From: an uncultured Bacteroidales bacterium
Lineage (GTDB): Bacteria > Bacteroidota > Bacteroidia > Bacteroidales > UBA932
DNA: 64,000 nt
Direction of reading: 5' to 3'
NCBI GenBank assembly: GCA_947179325.1
Contig: CAMXAU010000005.1
Location: 62,001 to 126,000 of the forward strand
In this document: positions 17,960 to 26,299 of the stretch, piece after piece
Layout of the letters: each line of letters starts with the position of its first letter
How positions within the stretch are numbered: the stretch's first letter is position 1
Translations under genes and position numbers: made by a program
The notes under the pieces: model-generated
Database searches by the model: none
Seen by the model: the letters and a program-made list of their open reading frames with translations, nothing else
What the model was told of the DNA's origin: nothing

Positions 17960-19735
17960 GGTAAATTTTCTTTCAAGCAATTCCAGGGAAGCCTCAAACC
18001 TGCCGCCGAGAAATTCCAGCCACCCGGCAATGCAATATCTTGCCTTTGTGCGCGACATTACAGACCTGGCATACCGTATGATTTCCTCACGTCCATATTC
18101 ACCGGAAATGAAGAATGTATTCTCCCCCTTTATCCCGAGACTTATGGAAATTTCTCCAGATGCCACATTAGGCAGGGTATAGACAAAAACCGCAGGGCTT
18201 GCCCCCGGGCCGCATGATATGTTCTCCTGATGCCGGATATCTGTGTCAAGGGATGCACTCCTGTTCTGAAGTATTACAGCCATTTCCTCCGGCCCGAATC
18301 CGGTCCCGTCCACAAGAAGATGAGAGGCCACATAGCCAAGCTTACTCAGGTCATCCATCTTGTAGAACTTCATATTACTGATTCCCAGCTCCTTATATTT
18401 CATCCTGATATATGCTCCGAAATCATTCCCGGCCCCGCATGCAACAGCATCTGAATTGTCCAGGTGGACTTTACGTATAATTTCGACATCAGCGGTCTCA
18501 ACATCAGGGCATTCCTTAACAAAAGGCTGCAGACCGAGCACGACAGCGGCATTGCACCCTCCAAACCCGGAAGCGGTCTTGATACAGAACCGCATCTCCG
18601 CATGACATGCTTCTTTGCTGACGTTCAAAGGCATAGGGGTCCCCGGTTCCTCAAATCCAGGAGTTCCCCAGACAGAGCCGCAGAGCAGTTCACGTGTACA
18701 CAGGATTGTCTCGACAACACCGCTTGCCCCGAGAGTATGTCCGATATATGGCTTGAAACTTTGAACAGGCTTATCCGACAACCCGGCAAGCGCAACAGCC
18801 TTGGATTCCATCTCGTCATTATAAGCAGTGGCAGTTCCATGCAGATTAATAAAAGAAATATCGTCATTGCCGACTCCTGCATCCTCCATGGAGTCCCTGA
18901 TGGCAAAATAAAGGGCATCACCAGTCCTTGACGGACCTGAAATATGGTTGGCATCATCGCTTATCGCCCCTCCACACAATACCACAGCAGCATCACAAGG
19001 CTCTGATGTAAGCAGCACTGCCCCAGCCGCTTCACCAAGGTTCAGCCCGCAACGCGAAGCATCATATGGACGGCACATCTCAGCGGAAAGCGACCTGAAA
19101 GAAGCGAATCCGCTGACAATAAACGGAGACAGGGTGTCAACACCGGCGACTATTGCCTCGTCATATCTGCCATCCTCTATAAGCCTCTTGGCGAATACAA
19201 GGGCAGACACACCTGATATACAAGCATTTGATATGACATAGCAATCGTTTTCCAGACCATATCTCGAAGCGATTTTCTTTGCTGTCTCTGCAAGAAACGC
19301 ATCCTCCGGCAGCACAGACTCCTGGGCGTCACGCCCCCCTGACATGATATAATCCTCAAGGAGATCAACATTCCCCTTGGTAGTAGACAAGATAAACGCC
19401 CTTCTGGCGTTGCCCCCCCCGAAAGCATTTCCGCCGGCATTACCAGCAGAAGAAAAGCCATTGCCCTTTGGCTCGCAAAGTCCATCGACAGCAGCAACAG
19501 CAAGGAGTTCTGTCCTTGTCCATCCACTGCCAAGCTCCTCTCTCAATTCACTTGCCACAGCCTCCGGAATCATTCCGCACATCAACGCCCCATCAGGGAC
19601 AGCAGAAGCAAGAGGCCCGTCATCATACCTTGATACGCCGGACACGCCACCTGATATCGCACGTACATTCGCCTCTGTCCCTCTGCCAAGGGCCGAGACG
19701 ATGCAGTCATATGCTATATAGACCTTTTTCCTCAT
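17957..19735 (-). CDS. beta-ketoacyl synthase with extra C-terminal domain
   Basis: A 592-residue protein. Residues 1 to about 390 are a ketosynthase with nucleophile NACISG near 170 and histidines in NLHGTATAYND and YIGHTLGASG, so it looks active. About 200 further residues follow, beginning after the FVKECPD segment. They include ILQNRSASLDTDIRHQ, FVYTLPNVASGEISI and KGENTFFISG, which resemble small stand-alone proteins annotated as ketosynthase N-terminal-like in Bacteroidota clusters, so this is probably a KS fused to a non-catalytic KS-like partner. The start at 19735 is chosen because it shares ATGA with the methyltransferase stop; an ATG four codons upstream is less likely. Confidence 0.85.
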   Translation of the reverse strand: MRKKVYIAYDCIVSALGRGTEANVRAISGGVSGVSRYDDGPLASAVPDGALMCGMIPEAVASELREELGSGWTRTELLAVAAVDGLCEPKGNGFSSAGNAGGNAFGGGNARRAFILSTTKGNVDLLEDYIMSGGRDAQESVLPEDAFLAETAKKIASRYGLENDCYVISNACISGVSALVFAKRLIEDGRYDEAIVAGVDTLSPFIVSGFASFRSLSAEMCRPYDASRCGLNLGEAAGAVLLTSEPCDAAVVLCGGAISDDANHISGPSRTGDALYFAIRDSMEDAGVGNDDISFINLHGTATAYNDEMESKAVALAGLSDKPVQSFKPYIGHTLGASGVVETILCTRELLCGSVWGTPGFEEPGTPMPLNVSKEACHAEMRFCIKTASGFGGCNAAVVLGLQPFVKECPDVETADVEIIRKVHLDNSDAVACGAGNDFGAYIRMKYKELGISNMKFYKMDDLSKLGYVASHLLVDGTGFGPEEMAVILQNRSASLDTDIRHQENISCGPGASPAVFVYTLPNVASGEISISLGIKGENTFFISGEYGREEIIRYARSVMSRTKARYCIAGWLEFLGGRFEASLELLERKFT

Positions 19736-20799
19736 GCCAGCGAACATTCAATAAGGCTATGTCCATAGCCAAGACCATCAGTTACCTTATCAACCCTAAG
19801 CCCGGCTGCACCGATATATGACCACAGGTCATCAGTATTGAACATCTTGCTGTTGCCGTTTGCCATGGCCGTGAAATACACACTTGTCTGGGCAAGGTCA
19901 AATGAAGCTGCCGGATATTTCTGCCTGTCCCACAGTGTCTCCATGATGAAGATCCGCCCTCCGCGCCTTATTGCCCCTGCTGCCCTTCTGAGAATGCTTA
20001 CAACCTGTTCCCCGGAGAAGCAGTCAAGGAACTGGCTCATCCATACGACATCATATCCACCAGGCAATCCGGCATCAGGATCCAGGAGATTGATTCCGAA
20101 CCCATCAATCCTGTCTGCCCCCGGCTGACCGCATGTCTGCTCCCTCATCATGGCAACCTGCTGCGGCAAATCCACAATTGTAACCTGGACATCAGGATTA
20201 TAGCTGACACATTTCATTGCCCATTTCCCTGTATTTCCACCTATGTCCATGAGCTTTTCGGGCTTACCGGCAAACACCAGCGGAAGTGCCTGGTCAAACG
20301 AATTGTCTGAATAGAAATGGTCAAAGCCGAACCAGCTTTCCTTCTGGCGTTCATCCAGGCTTGACAGCCCCTCATATATTGTGGGCCACGGGCCAAGCTC
20401 CGGAAGCCCTGCCGGGCGCCCTTCGCGCAAAGCCTTATCAAGATGGAACATGCCCATATAGTTGATATCATGGTTGAAATCCACATTGACTTTCACCATA
20501 GGGTCAGTCAGCATGAACCACCCTACCTTGGAAAGTGTATACCTGCCGTCATTCAGCAGGACTGTCCCAAGTGTCAGGGAAGATTCAAGCAGAACCTTAG
20601 CAGCGTATTCTGTAAGCCCGCTGGCTTCACTGATCTCCTTTATGCAGCTACCCTCAGGATGCTCCCTCAGATATTCAAATATACCTTCTTTAAGCATCAC
20701 CCTTGTTATCTGGAATACCACAGGGCCGAAAGCGATCACATGGGCAAGCTCCTGCGCCGCCTTTGCTGACAATGTGTCTTTTGTATATCTTTTTTCCAT
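19732..20799 (-). CDS. SAM-dependent methyltransferase (O-methyltransferase family)
   Basis: A 355-residue cytoplasmic methyltransferase in the form of plant-type and polyketide O-methyltransferases: an N-terminal winged-helix dimerisation domain (residues 1-110, with GTVLLNDGRYTLSKVG) and a C-terminal Rossmann domain with SAM motif LMDIGGNTGKWA near 181, followed by TIVDLPQQ and GYDVVWMSQFLDCF. Methyltransferases are regular members of aryl polyene/flexirubin-type clusters and act on the aromatic head group; by context that is its likely role. Its stop codon overlaps the next start (ATGA). Confidence 0.87.
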   Translation of the reverse strand: MEKRYTKDTLSAKAAQELAHVIAFGPVVFQITRVMLKEGIFEYLREHPEGSCIKEISEASGLTEYAAKVLLESSLTLGTVLLNDGRYTLSKVGWFMLTDPMVKVNVDFNHDINYMGMFHLDKALREGRPAGLPELGPWPTIYEGLSSLDERQKESWFGFDHFYSDNSFDQALPLVFAGKPEKLMDIGGNTGKWAMKCVSYNPDVQVTIVDLPQQVAMMREQTCGQPGADRIDGFGINLLDPDAGLPGGYDVVWMSQFLDCFSGEQVVSILRRAAGAIRRGGRIFIMETLWDRQKYPAASFDLAQTSVYFTAMANGNSKMFNTDDLWSYIGAAGLRVDKVTDGLGYGHSLIECSLA

Positions 20800-20831
20800 A
20801 ACCAGTCCTCAAGCTTTATAAACATTCACTA

Positions 20832-21758
20832 TCAAGAATTCCTTTTTCCAGAACTGTAGATATTCCAGAAATCATAGTAGTTGAACCACTGCTCCGGATA
20901 TCTCCGCACCATAGTCTCCAGGCTTTTAACATACTGTGTGAAAAGCTCCTCTTCACGTAACGGTCTTCCGTCATTCTGCACACCGGAAGCCCCAGGAGCC
21001 CCAGGAGCGAAAAAGTGGAACCTGTACCGTCTTCCTCTCTCCCTCATCGCGAAATAGAACACGACAGGGACCCTCAGCCGTGAGGCAAGCAGGAAAGGGC
21101 CACGGGGGAATTTCGCATCATGCCCCATGAACTCCGCAGTCAGATACCTGTCCTCATTCATATAGCGGTCCCCCTGGAAGCACACAAGTTCACCGTTCCT
21201 CAACGCATTGCTGATTTCAAACACATGCGATATCCCGTCATCAGCGATTGGAATAATCTTAAAGCTATCCTCCTGGACATGGTCTTCAAGTACTTTCTTT
21301 ACAGCCTGGCGTTCATGGTCATACATCACAACATTTATCCGGGAGCCATATTTGCCGAAAAAAGGTGCCCCCATCTGCCAGGAGCCCACGTGCGCACCGA
21401 TAGCCACATATCCTTTGCCGGACTCTATAAGGTCAAGCATCATCCTGTGGTTCTCGAATTCAAAGGAGAACCGGTCCTCCATGCTTGAGCCTATGGCAAC
21501 CTTATCTATTATGGATTTTCCGAAAGCGAAATAAGACCTGACAAGAAACCACGATGCCCTCATGCGGCCATAGCCGAGAATGGTGCGGGAATATACCCAT
21601 GCGCTGCGTGTCTGCCTGGGCGCAAATGGAATAAAATAAAGCACGACGAGACAAAGAAGGAGATATGTCGCCTCAAGACCGATATGACGCAAAAGCCATA
21701 TAAAGACCTTATACCCGAAAGAACCTCCGCGTGACTTTCCCTCCCACTGACGTGCCAT
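20832..21758 (-). CDS. LpxL/HtrB-type lysophospholipid acyltransferase family protein
   Basis: A 308-residue protein with an N-terminal hydrophobic helix (residues about 18-48) and the LpxL/HtrB acyltransferase domain. The catalytic motif H-x4-D/E is represented by AHVGSWQMG near residue 119, with Gln where the acid is normally found. Later segments CFQGDRYMNED and RGPFLLASRLRVPVVFYFAMRE fit the family. In this cluster it probably transfers the ACP-bound chain to a membrane lipid or carrier. It lies between the first ACP and the methyltransferase. The Gln substitution leaves open whether it is fully active. Confidence 0.85.
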   Translation of the reverse strand: MARQWEGKSRGGSFGYKVFIWLLRHIGLEATYLLLCLVVLYFIPFAPRQTRSAWVYSRTILGYGRMRASWFLVRSYFAFGKSIIDKVAIGSSMEDRFSFEFENHRMMLDLIESGKGYVAIGAHVGSWQMGAPFFGKYGSRINVVMYDHERQAVKKVLEDHVQEDSFKIIPIADDGISHVFEISNALRNGELVCFQGDRYMNEDRYLTAEFMGHDAKFPRGPFLLASRLRVPVVFYFAMRERGRRYRFHFFAPGAPGASGVQNDGRPLREEELFTQYVKSLETMVRRYPEQWFNYYDFWNIYSSGKRNS

Positions 21759-21764
21759 ACCCAG

Positions 21765-22010
21765 TTACTTTACATGTGCACCGATAACATCATATAGGTC
21801 ACTGAACGTCTTGATAACCGCGAAATCTGACGTCTGCATCTTGAATCCGAAATTCCTCTCCACAAGGACTACAAGGTCTACAACATCAAGGCTGTCAAGG
21901 TCAAGGGTCTTCAGCAGAGGGGCGTCATCAGCCATAAGCCCTGCATCAGCCTCAAATTCTTCCGCCAAAATCTCCTTTACCTTATCTATGATTTGATTCC
22001 TGTCCATCAA
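21765..22010 (-). CDS. acyl carrier protein (first gene of the cluster)
   Basis: An 81-residue ACP with the phosphopantetheine Ser in LDLDSLDVVDLVVLVER near residue 37. It is the first gene of the 13-gene minus-strand lipid cluster and starts about 118 bases downstream of a TATCTTTG promoter element. The acyltransferase gene follows after six bases. It differs clearly from the second ACP at 17608-17868, which suggests that the two serve different partners. Confidence 0.92.
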   Translation of the reverse strand: MMDRNQIIDKVKEILAEEFEADAGLMADDAPLLKTLDLDSLDVVDLVVLVERNFGFKMQTSDFAVIKTFSDLYDVIGAHVK

Positions 22011-22127
22011 CCTATACGTTTTAAATAGTTCATCTCATCTGCAGCTGTCAACATCCTTAATAACTCCCGCCTCTTCACAGCAGTTGCACAAAGGCCAAGT
22101 AGCTGAAAAACATCTGCACATGGTCTG

Positions 22128-22135
22128 CAAAGATA
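22128..22135 (-). promoter_or_regulatory. -7 element TATCTTTG of the lipid cluster
   Basis: Full match to TAnnTTTG on the minus strand, with an expected transcript start near 22121 and a leader of about 110 bases before the first ACP gene. The -33 region is A+T-rich without a clear TTTG. Confidence 0.55.
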
Positions 22136-22377
22136 TAAAATTCTATCGTGATATGGGAATTTTATAGACGTCTTGACATATAAGATTAAGTTTTTGCTGA
22201 AATCCACCTGCTGCCAGGCCTGCAGATCCATGGACCGCTTCGGTCCGGACACCTCACTTGGGCAAATGGGCACCGGCCCTCATCGCATCATCCCTGGTGC
22301 CCACTGGTGAGGGCGGTGCACCTGGTGAAGGCAGATACCTGGTAAAGGCGGCAGAAGGCATGCTGCAGATTGATTTG

Positions 22378-22385
22378 TAGTTTTG
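22378..22385 (+). promoter_or_regulatory. -7 element TAGTTTTG of the DUF4251 gene
   Basis: Full match to TAnnTTTG, about 114 bases before the start codon at 22499, so the transcript would have a leader of roughly 105 bases. No -33 box is clear. Confidence 0.5.
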
Positions 22386-22498
22386 CATTGGGATTCTTAT
22401 ATTTAGAGATAGGTCTCCTGACAGGGAACTTTAACAGCCATATGAAAGGCAGCAAATAAAAGCTCATGCAGACAGATAATCTTTATCAAACTACAGGT

Positions 22499-22963
22499 AT
22501 GAAAAAAATTGCGGTTCTCTTTGCCATAGTCCTGATGGCGTCAGGATGCGGCAGCAGTAAAAAAGTATCTGAGGGACATGACATTGCGGTCAGGCTCATT
22601 GAAAGCGGCATGTTCAGGATATCAATTGAAGAAACATACAGACAACCAAATTATCAGCCTCAGCCGGAACTTGGGAGCTATATCATATATGACCATGGCA
22701 ATGTGAACTTCATGCTTAATCCTACCTCACGATTTGCAAGCAAAAACATCAAAACCCGATATTTGAGGAGGGATGCCATAGTGACACCGGTGAAAGGAAG
22801 GAGATACGTAATACAATTCAAGACAGAGTCTTATTGGTCAAGAGACGAATATATCGAATTTTCCATAGACCCGTGCAAAAATATCGTCAACGGATCGGTA
22901 TATAGCTGGAATACGCTCAGCTACAGATTCAAAGGCAAAATTTTGCCTTTGACTTACGATTAG
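22499..22963 (+). CDS. DUF4251-type lipoprotein
   Basis: A 154-residue exported lipoprotein. The start at 22499 gives MKKIAVLFAIVLMASGCGSS, a signal peptide with lipobox ASGC and lipidated Cys near residue 17; an in-frame ATG at 22466 would add 11 residues in front. The rest, with GMFRISIEETYRQPNYQP and a repeated beta-strand pattern, is like the DUF4251 family of Bacteroidales envelope proteins. Function is unknown. It is transcribed alone, divergent from the lipid cluster and convergent with the endonuclease gene. Confidence 0.78.
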   Translation: MKKIAVLFAIVLMASGCGSSKKVSEGHDIAVRLIESGMFRISIEETYRQPNYQPQPELGSYIIYDHGNVNFMLNPTSRFASKNIKTRYLRRDAIVTPVKGRRYVIQFKTESYWSRDEYIEFSIDPCKNIVNGSVYSWNTLSYRFKGKILPLTYD

Positions 22964-23076
22964 CATCCATCACGGTAAAATCGGAACACCCCACTTACCA
23001 TCTGGATTATCAGCAGGACACAATCCGATGTAAATCAACATATTGAAAACCGGATTCCAGATAAGCTGACATCATC

Positions 23077-23943
23077 CTAAAGTCCCCAGACTGAAAAATC
23101 CACCACGGACTCAACCTTTTCCTCCAGGACATCAGGAAGATTATGGAACAGGTCCAATCCTGTATAAGCTTCAACAGAGTCAACTGGAACCGCATATGAA
23201 GAGAGGGGGCGGTTGCCGGCCCTGTTCGCCATGATAAAGCCTACAGCAGAGTACTCAGCCTTTCCTGTCTGAACCATAATGGCCTTGAAAAAAGCATCCG
23301 GGACAGTCACCCCGTTAGCGCCGATCTTTCCGAACTCACAAGCGTTCACGACTGGGCCGCACACAACATAGACATCATGATACTTCAAGGCAAGCTCCCT
23401 GACCTTATCCTCCAGCTCCTTCCAGTCTCCCCTGTTAAGATTACTGTTCTGCGGACAGACGTTTGTAAGATAGAAACTCTCATACATAGCCTGCGTGCTC
23501 CACTTCATATCCGCCGCTGGGGCCATGTGCCCGCGGTCCCAGCCTGAATTCCTGTAGTCGCTGTCGCATGCCTGGATACAGCTTATATCCGGGTCCGGCC
23601 TGAATTTCGAGGACCTGGAGGCATGTCCATTCACCTCAAACTCAGAAAGGCGGTAGGCCACCCATTCCGGTATGAGCAAAGTCTTGTTGTAATTGACCAT
23701 ATATCCCATGTGGTCAACAATCTCAGTTGTATCCGTCCTGGTCCATTGCGGAAGCTCCAGTCTTGACATTATGTCAAGAGCCTCCTCTGCCGTCATTGTG
23801 CTGTCGCATCCGGCACAGGCAAAAGAATCAGGGCAGGAAAATTCCTCCTGCCCTGCTCCGTCCTGGGGCAGCATATATGTATACATACCCCAGAAAGCAA
23901 GGATGGCCGCAGCCAGTCCAATTATATTCTTAAGATGCTTCAT
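23077..23943 (-). CDS. exported DNA/RNA non-specific endonuclease
   Basis: A 288-residue beta-beta-alpha-metal nuclease with an N-terminal membrane anchor or signal peptide (NIIGLAAAILAFWGMYTYML), so it acts outside the cytoplasm. The family signature DRGHMAPAADM near residue 136 holds the catalytic histidine, and NVCPQNSNLNRGDW supplies the metal-binding Asn. It can be expected to degrade extracellular or periplasmic nucleic acid. It begins 18 bases after the SulP transporter gene and is the last gene of that run. Confidence 0.9.
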   Translation of the reverse strand: MKHLKNIIGLAAAILAFWGMYTYMLPQDGAGQEEFSCPDSFACAGCDSTMTAEEALDIMSRLELPQWTRTDTTEIVDHMGYMVNYNKTLLIPEWVAYRLSEFEVNGHASRSSKFRPDPDISCIQACDSDYRNSGWDRGHMAPAADMKWSTQAMYESFYLTNVCPQNSNLNRGDWKELEDKVRELALKYHDVYVVCGPVVNACEFGKIGANGVTVPDAFFKAIMVQTGKAEYSAVGFIMANRAGNRPLSSYAVPVDSVEAYTGLDLFHNLPDVLEEKVESVVDFSVWGL

Positions 23944-23961
23944 CGTGGAAAGAGCATTCTG

Positions 23962-25686
23962 CTACTCAGTTTTCGCTTCCGGTGCTGCAGACACGACTTC
24001 CCTCGCCTTTTCGAGGGCAGGAATGATATGAGGGAAGATGTAATCCTCACCTATTTCCTTGTCCACTCCAAACTTATGCAATGTCGCACGCACATCATCA
24101 GTAACCCCGGACAATATGACGCGCATTCCCCTCTTCTCTATCCTGTCACACAGGTTACGGAGATTCTTCACTCCTGTAGAATCCATGAAAGGAACCTTCC
24201 TCATCCTTATTATCCGTACCTTGTTGCCAGACTTCTTCTGTGAATCAAACTCCTCAAAACGGCTTGCAAGCCCAAAGAAGAAAGGCCCGTTGATTTCATA
24301 GACCTCAACACCGTCCGGTATATCAAGGAACTCTGTATCTTCCATTGAGGCCTTCTCGTCATCCTCAGTCGCAGCAACATGGTCATTCTCAAGCACTGAG
24401 ATAGAAGATGTCTCCATCACACGCTTCACAAAAAGGACAATGGCAAGGACAACACCGACCTCTATCGCAACAGTAAGGTCAACAATGACAGTAAGGAAGA
24501 ATGTAAGCAGGAGCACGGCCACATCAGAGCGGTCTCCACGGAGCAGATACCTGAAAGTCCTCCACTCGCTCATGTTGTAGGCTACCATCACGAGGATTGC
24601 GGCAAGGCATGAAAGAGGTATATATACCGCATACGGCATAAGGAAGAGGTAGATCAAAAGAAGCACTATAGCATGGATGACGCCTGCTACAGGAGTCTTT
24701 CCGCCATTGTTTATATTAGCCATTGTCCTTGCGATGGCTCCTGTTGCCGGAATACCGCCGAACAAAGGCGTCACAATATTTGCAATTCCCTGCCCGATCA
24801 GCTCTGTATTTGAATTATGCTGCTTACCGGTGACTCCGTCCGCAACCATCGCGGCAAGAAGCGATTCTATTGCACAAAGGACAGCTATGGTAAATGCCGG
24901 GGAGAAAAGCCCCTTGATTGTATCATAGTCAAACTGGGGAGCAACCGGCTTAGGCATAGGCAATCCGGCTGCAAGCTCTGGGAACTTGGACCCGATTGTG
25001 GCGAAGTCCACACCGGCAAAGCGGCCGAGAAGCACAGATGCAAGAGTTCCGAGAATCAAGGCTATAAGAGAGCCAGGAATCTTCTTTGTCACCTTTCCCC
25101 AGAATATTATTATCAGAAGACACCCGAGGCTCATCAGGGTCTCAGTGATGCTTATATTCCCTATATTCTGGAAATAGCATATCCATTGAGGGATAAAGCC
25201 AGCAGGAATGTCAGCTGTATATCCGAAGAAATCCTTTATCTGTGTAGAGAATATTGTCACGGCTATACCGCTTGTGAACCCTACAACAATAGGATAAGGA
25301 ATGAACTTGAATATCGCCCCCATACGGCACACTCCCATGACAACCAGGATGATACCGGCCATTATGGTAGCAATGATAAGTCCCTGCATACCATACTGGG
25401 CAACAATGCCGGCAACAATCACGATAAATGCGCCGGTAGGTCCTCCAATAAGGAAATGGGAACCGCCGAAAAACGACACAAGGAATCCGGCCACGATGGC
25501 TGTTATGAGTCCCTGCTGCGGAGTCACACCACTGGCAATACCGAATGCAATGGCAAGCGGAAGAGCAATAATGCCCACAATAACACCTGCAATAAGGTCT
25601 GCGGCGAAAGTCTTCTTGTCATATCCGCCAGGCCTGAACAGGCCGAAGAACTTTGGCCTGAACACACTAGTAAGATTAAGTTTCAT
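23962..25686 (-). CDS. SulP-family inorganic anion transporter with STAS domain
   Basis: A 574-residue inner-membrane transporter. About 420 residues of membrane helices match the SLC26/SulP fold, with GLITAIVAGFLVSFFGGSHF and IGQGIANIVTPLFGGIPATG, and a cytoplasmic STAS domain follows from about 455, with RIIRMRKVPFMDSTGVKNL. It may move sulfate, bicarbonate or another anion, probably with Na+ or H+; the substrate is not decided by sequence. It lies 75 bases after ybaK and 18 bases before the endonuclease gene. Confidence 0.93.
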   Translation of the reverse strand: MKLNLTSVFRPKFFGLFRPGGYDKKTFAADLIAGVIVGIIALPLAIAFGIASGVTPQQGLITAIVAGFLVSFFGGSHFLIGGPTGAFIVIVAGIVAQYGMQGLIIATIMAGIILVVMGVCRMGAIFKFIPYPIVVGFTSGIAVTIFSTQIKDFFGYTADIPAGFIPQWICYFQNIGNISITETLMSLGCLLIIIFWGKVTKKIPGSLIALILGTLASVLLGRFAGVDFATIGSKFPELAAGLPMPKPVAPQFDYDTIKGLFSPAFTIAVLCAIESLLAAMVADGVTGKQHNSNTELIGQGIANIVTPLFGGIPATGAIARTMANINNGGKTPVAGVIHAIVLLLIYLFLMPYAVYIPLSCLAAILVMVAYNMSEWRTFRYLLRGDRSDVAVLLLTFFLTVIVDLTVAIEVGVVLAIVLFVKRVMETSSISVLENDHVAATEDDEKASMEDTEFLDIPDGVEVYEINGPFFFGLASRFEEFDSQKKSGNKVRIIRMRKVPFMDSTGVKNLRNLCDRIEKRGMRVILSGVTDDVRATLHKFGVDKEIGEDYIFPHIIPALEKAREVVSAAPEAKTE

Positions 25687-25761
25687 TGTTGTTACACTAC
25701 AAAAAATTATACACTAACTAATATCCAAAATAAAATGCCTGCCCATGACACCGGCAAGGCA

Positions 25762-26253
25762 TCACCGATGGCAGACTATATCGGCCGCCGAAGCCTTCAC
25801 GTATGACATCAGAGGCAATGGAGCGACCTTAAGCTGAAGCCCGCGTACACCGGCACTCACATAAATATATTCAAAATCAGATGCTGATTCATGGAAAAAT
25901 GTAGGGAACGGCTTCTTCATGCCTACCGGAGAACAGCCTCCACGTATATATCCCGTCAATGGAAGAAGCTCTTTCATCGGTATGAGGTCACACTTCTTGT
26001 TTCCAGAGACCCTGGCTGCCGCCTTCAGGTCAACCTCAGAATCACCAGGGACCACACACACAAAGCATCCGGTCCTGTCACCACGCAGCACAAGTGTCTT
26101 GAAGACCTGCTCAAGAGGCTCCCCAAGCTGCTCTGCAATATGCCCGGCTGCGAGGTCGTTCTCATCAACAACATACGGGACAAGTTCATATTCTATCCCG
26201 GCCTTGTCAAGCAGCCTTGCGACATTGGTCTTTTCTATTTTTCCATGTTTCAT
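25762..26253 (-). CDS. ybaK: Cys-tRNA(Pro)/aminoacyl-tRNA deacylase (YbaK/EbsC)
   Basis: A 163-residue trans-editing enzyme that hydrolyses mischarged tRNA, typically Cys-tRNA(Pro), in the cytoplasm. The start at 26253 gives MKHGKIEKTNVARLLDKAGI, the usual YbaK N-terminus; the upstream ATG at 26292 adds 13 unrelated residues. Family segments are VFKTLVLRGDRTGCFVCVVPG, the invariant Lys in LKAAARVSGNKKCDLIP, and the GGCSPVGMKKPFPTF loop. It lies between the DUF4861 and SulP genes. Confidence 0.92.
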   Translation of the reverse strand: MKHGKIEKTNVARLLDKAGIEYELVPYVVDENDLAAGHIAEQLGEPLEQVFKTLVLRGDRTGCFVCVVPGDSEVDLKAAARVSGNKKCDLIPMKELLPLTGYIRGGCSPVGMKKPFPTFFHESASDFEYIYVSAGVRGLQLKVAPLPLMSYVKASAADIVCHR

Positions 26254-26299
26254 TGCCATATATTCCTGCATATGGAGAAGGAGAGGATTCAACCTGCAA

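Larger units (their letters stand above)
22011..22498. other. intergenic region between lipid cluster and DUF4251 gene
   Basis: 488 bases without a convincing gene. It holds the minus-strand promoter of the lipid cluster (22128-22135) and the plus-strand promoter of the lipoprotein gene (22378-22385). A G+C-richer island at about 22200-22360 contains a small hairpin (GGACCG-CTT-CGGTCC, 22232-22246) and imperfect repeats of CTGGTGAAGGC; its function is unknown. Confidence 0.6.

Noticed and set aside
22007..22273. 88-residue minus-strand ORF upstream of the first ACP
   Set aside because: It contains the cluster promoter element, has no recognisable domain, and its residue composition is not protein-like.
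24817..25806. 329-residue ORF on the plus strand
   Set aside because: Antisense to the SulP transporter; His/Asn/Arg-rich composition typical of a shadow.
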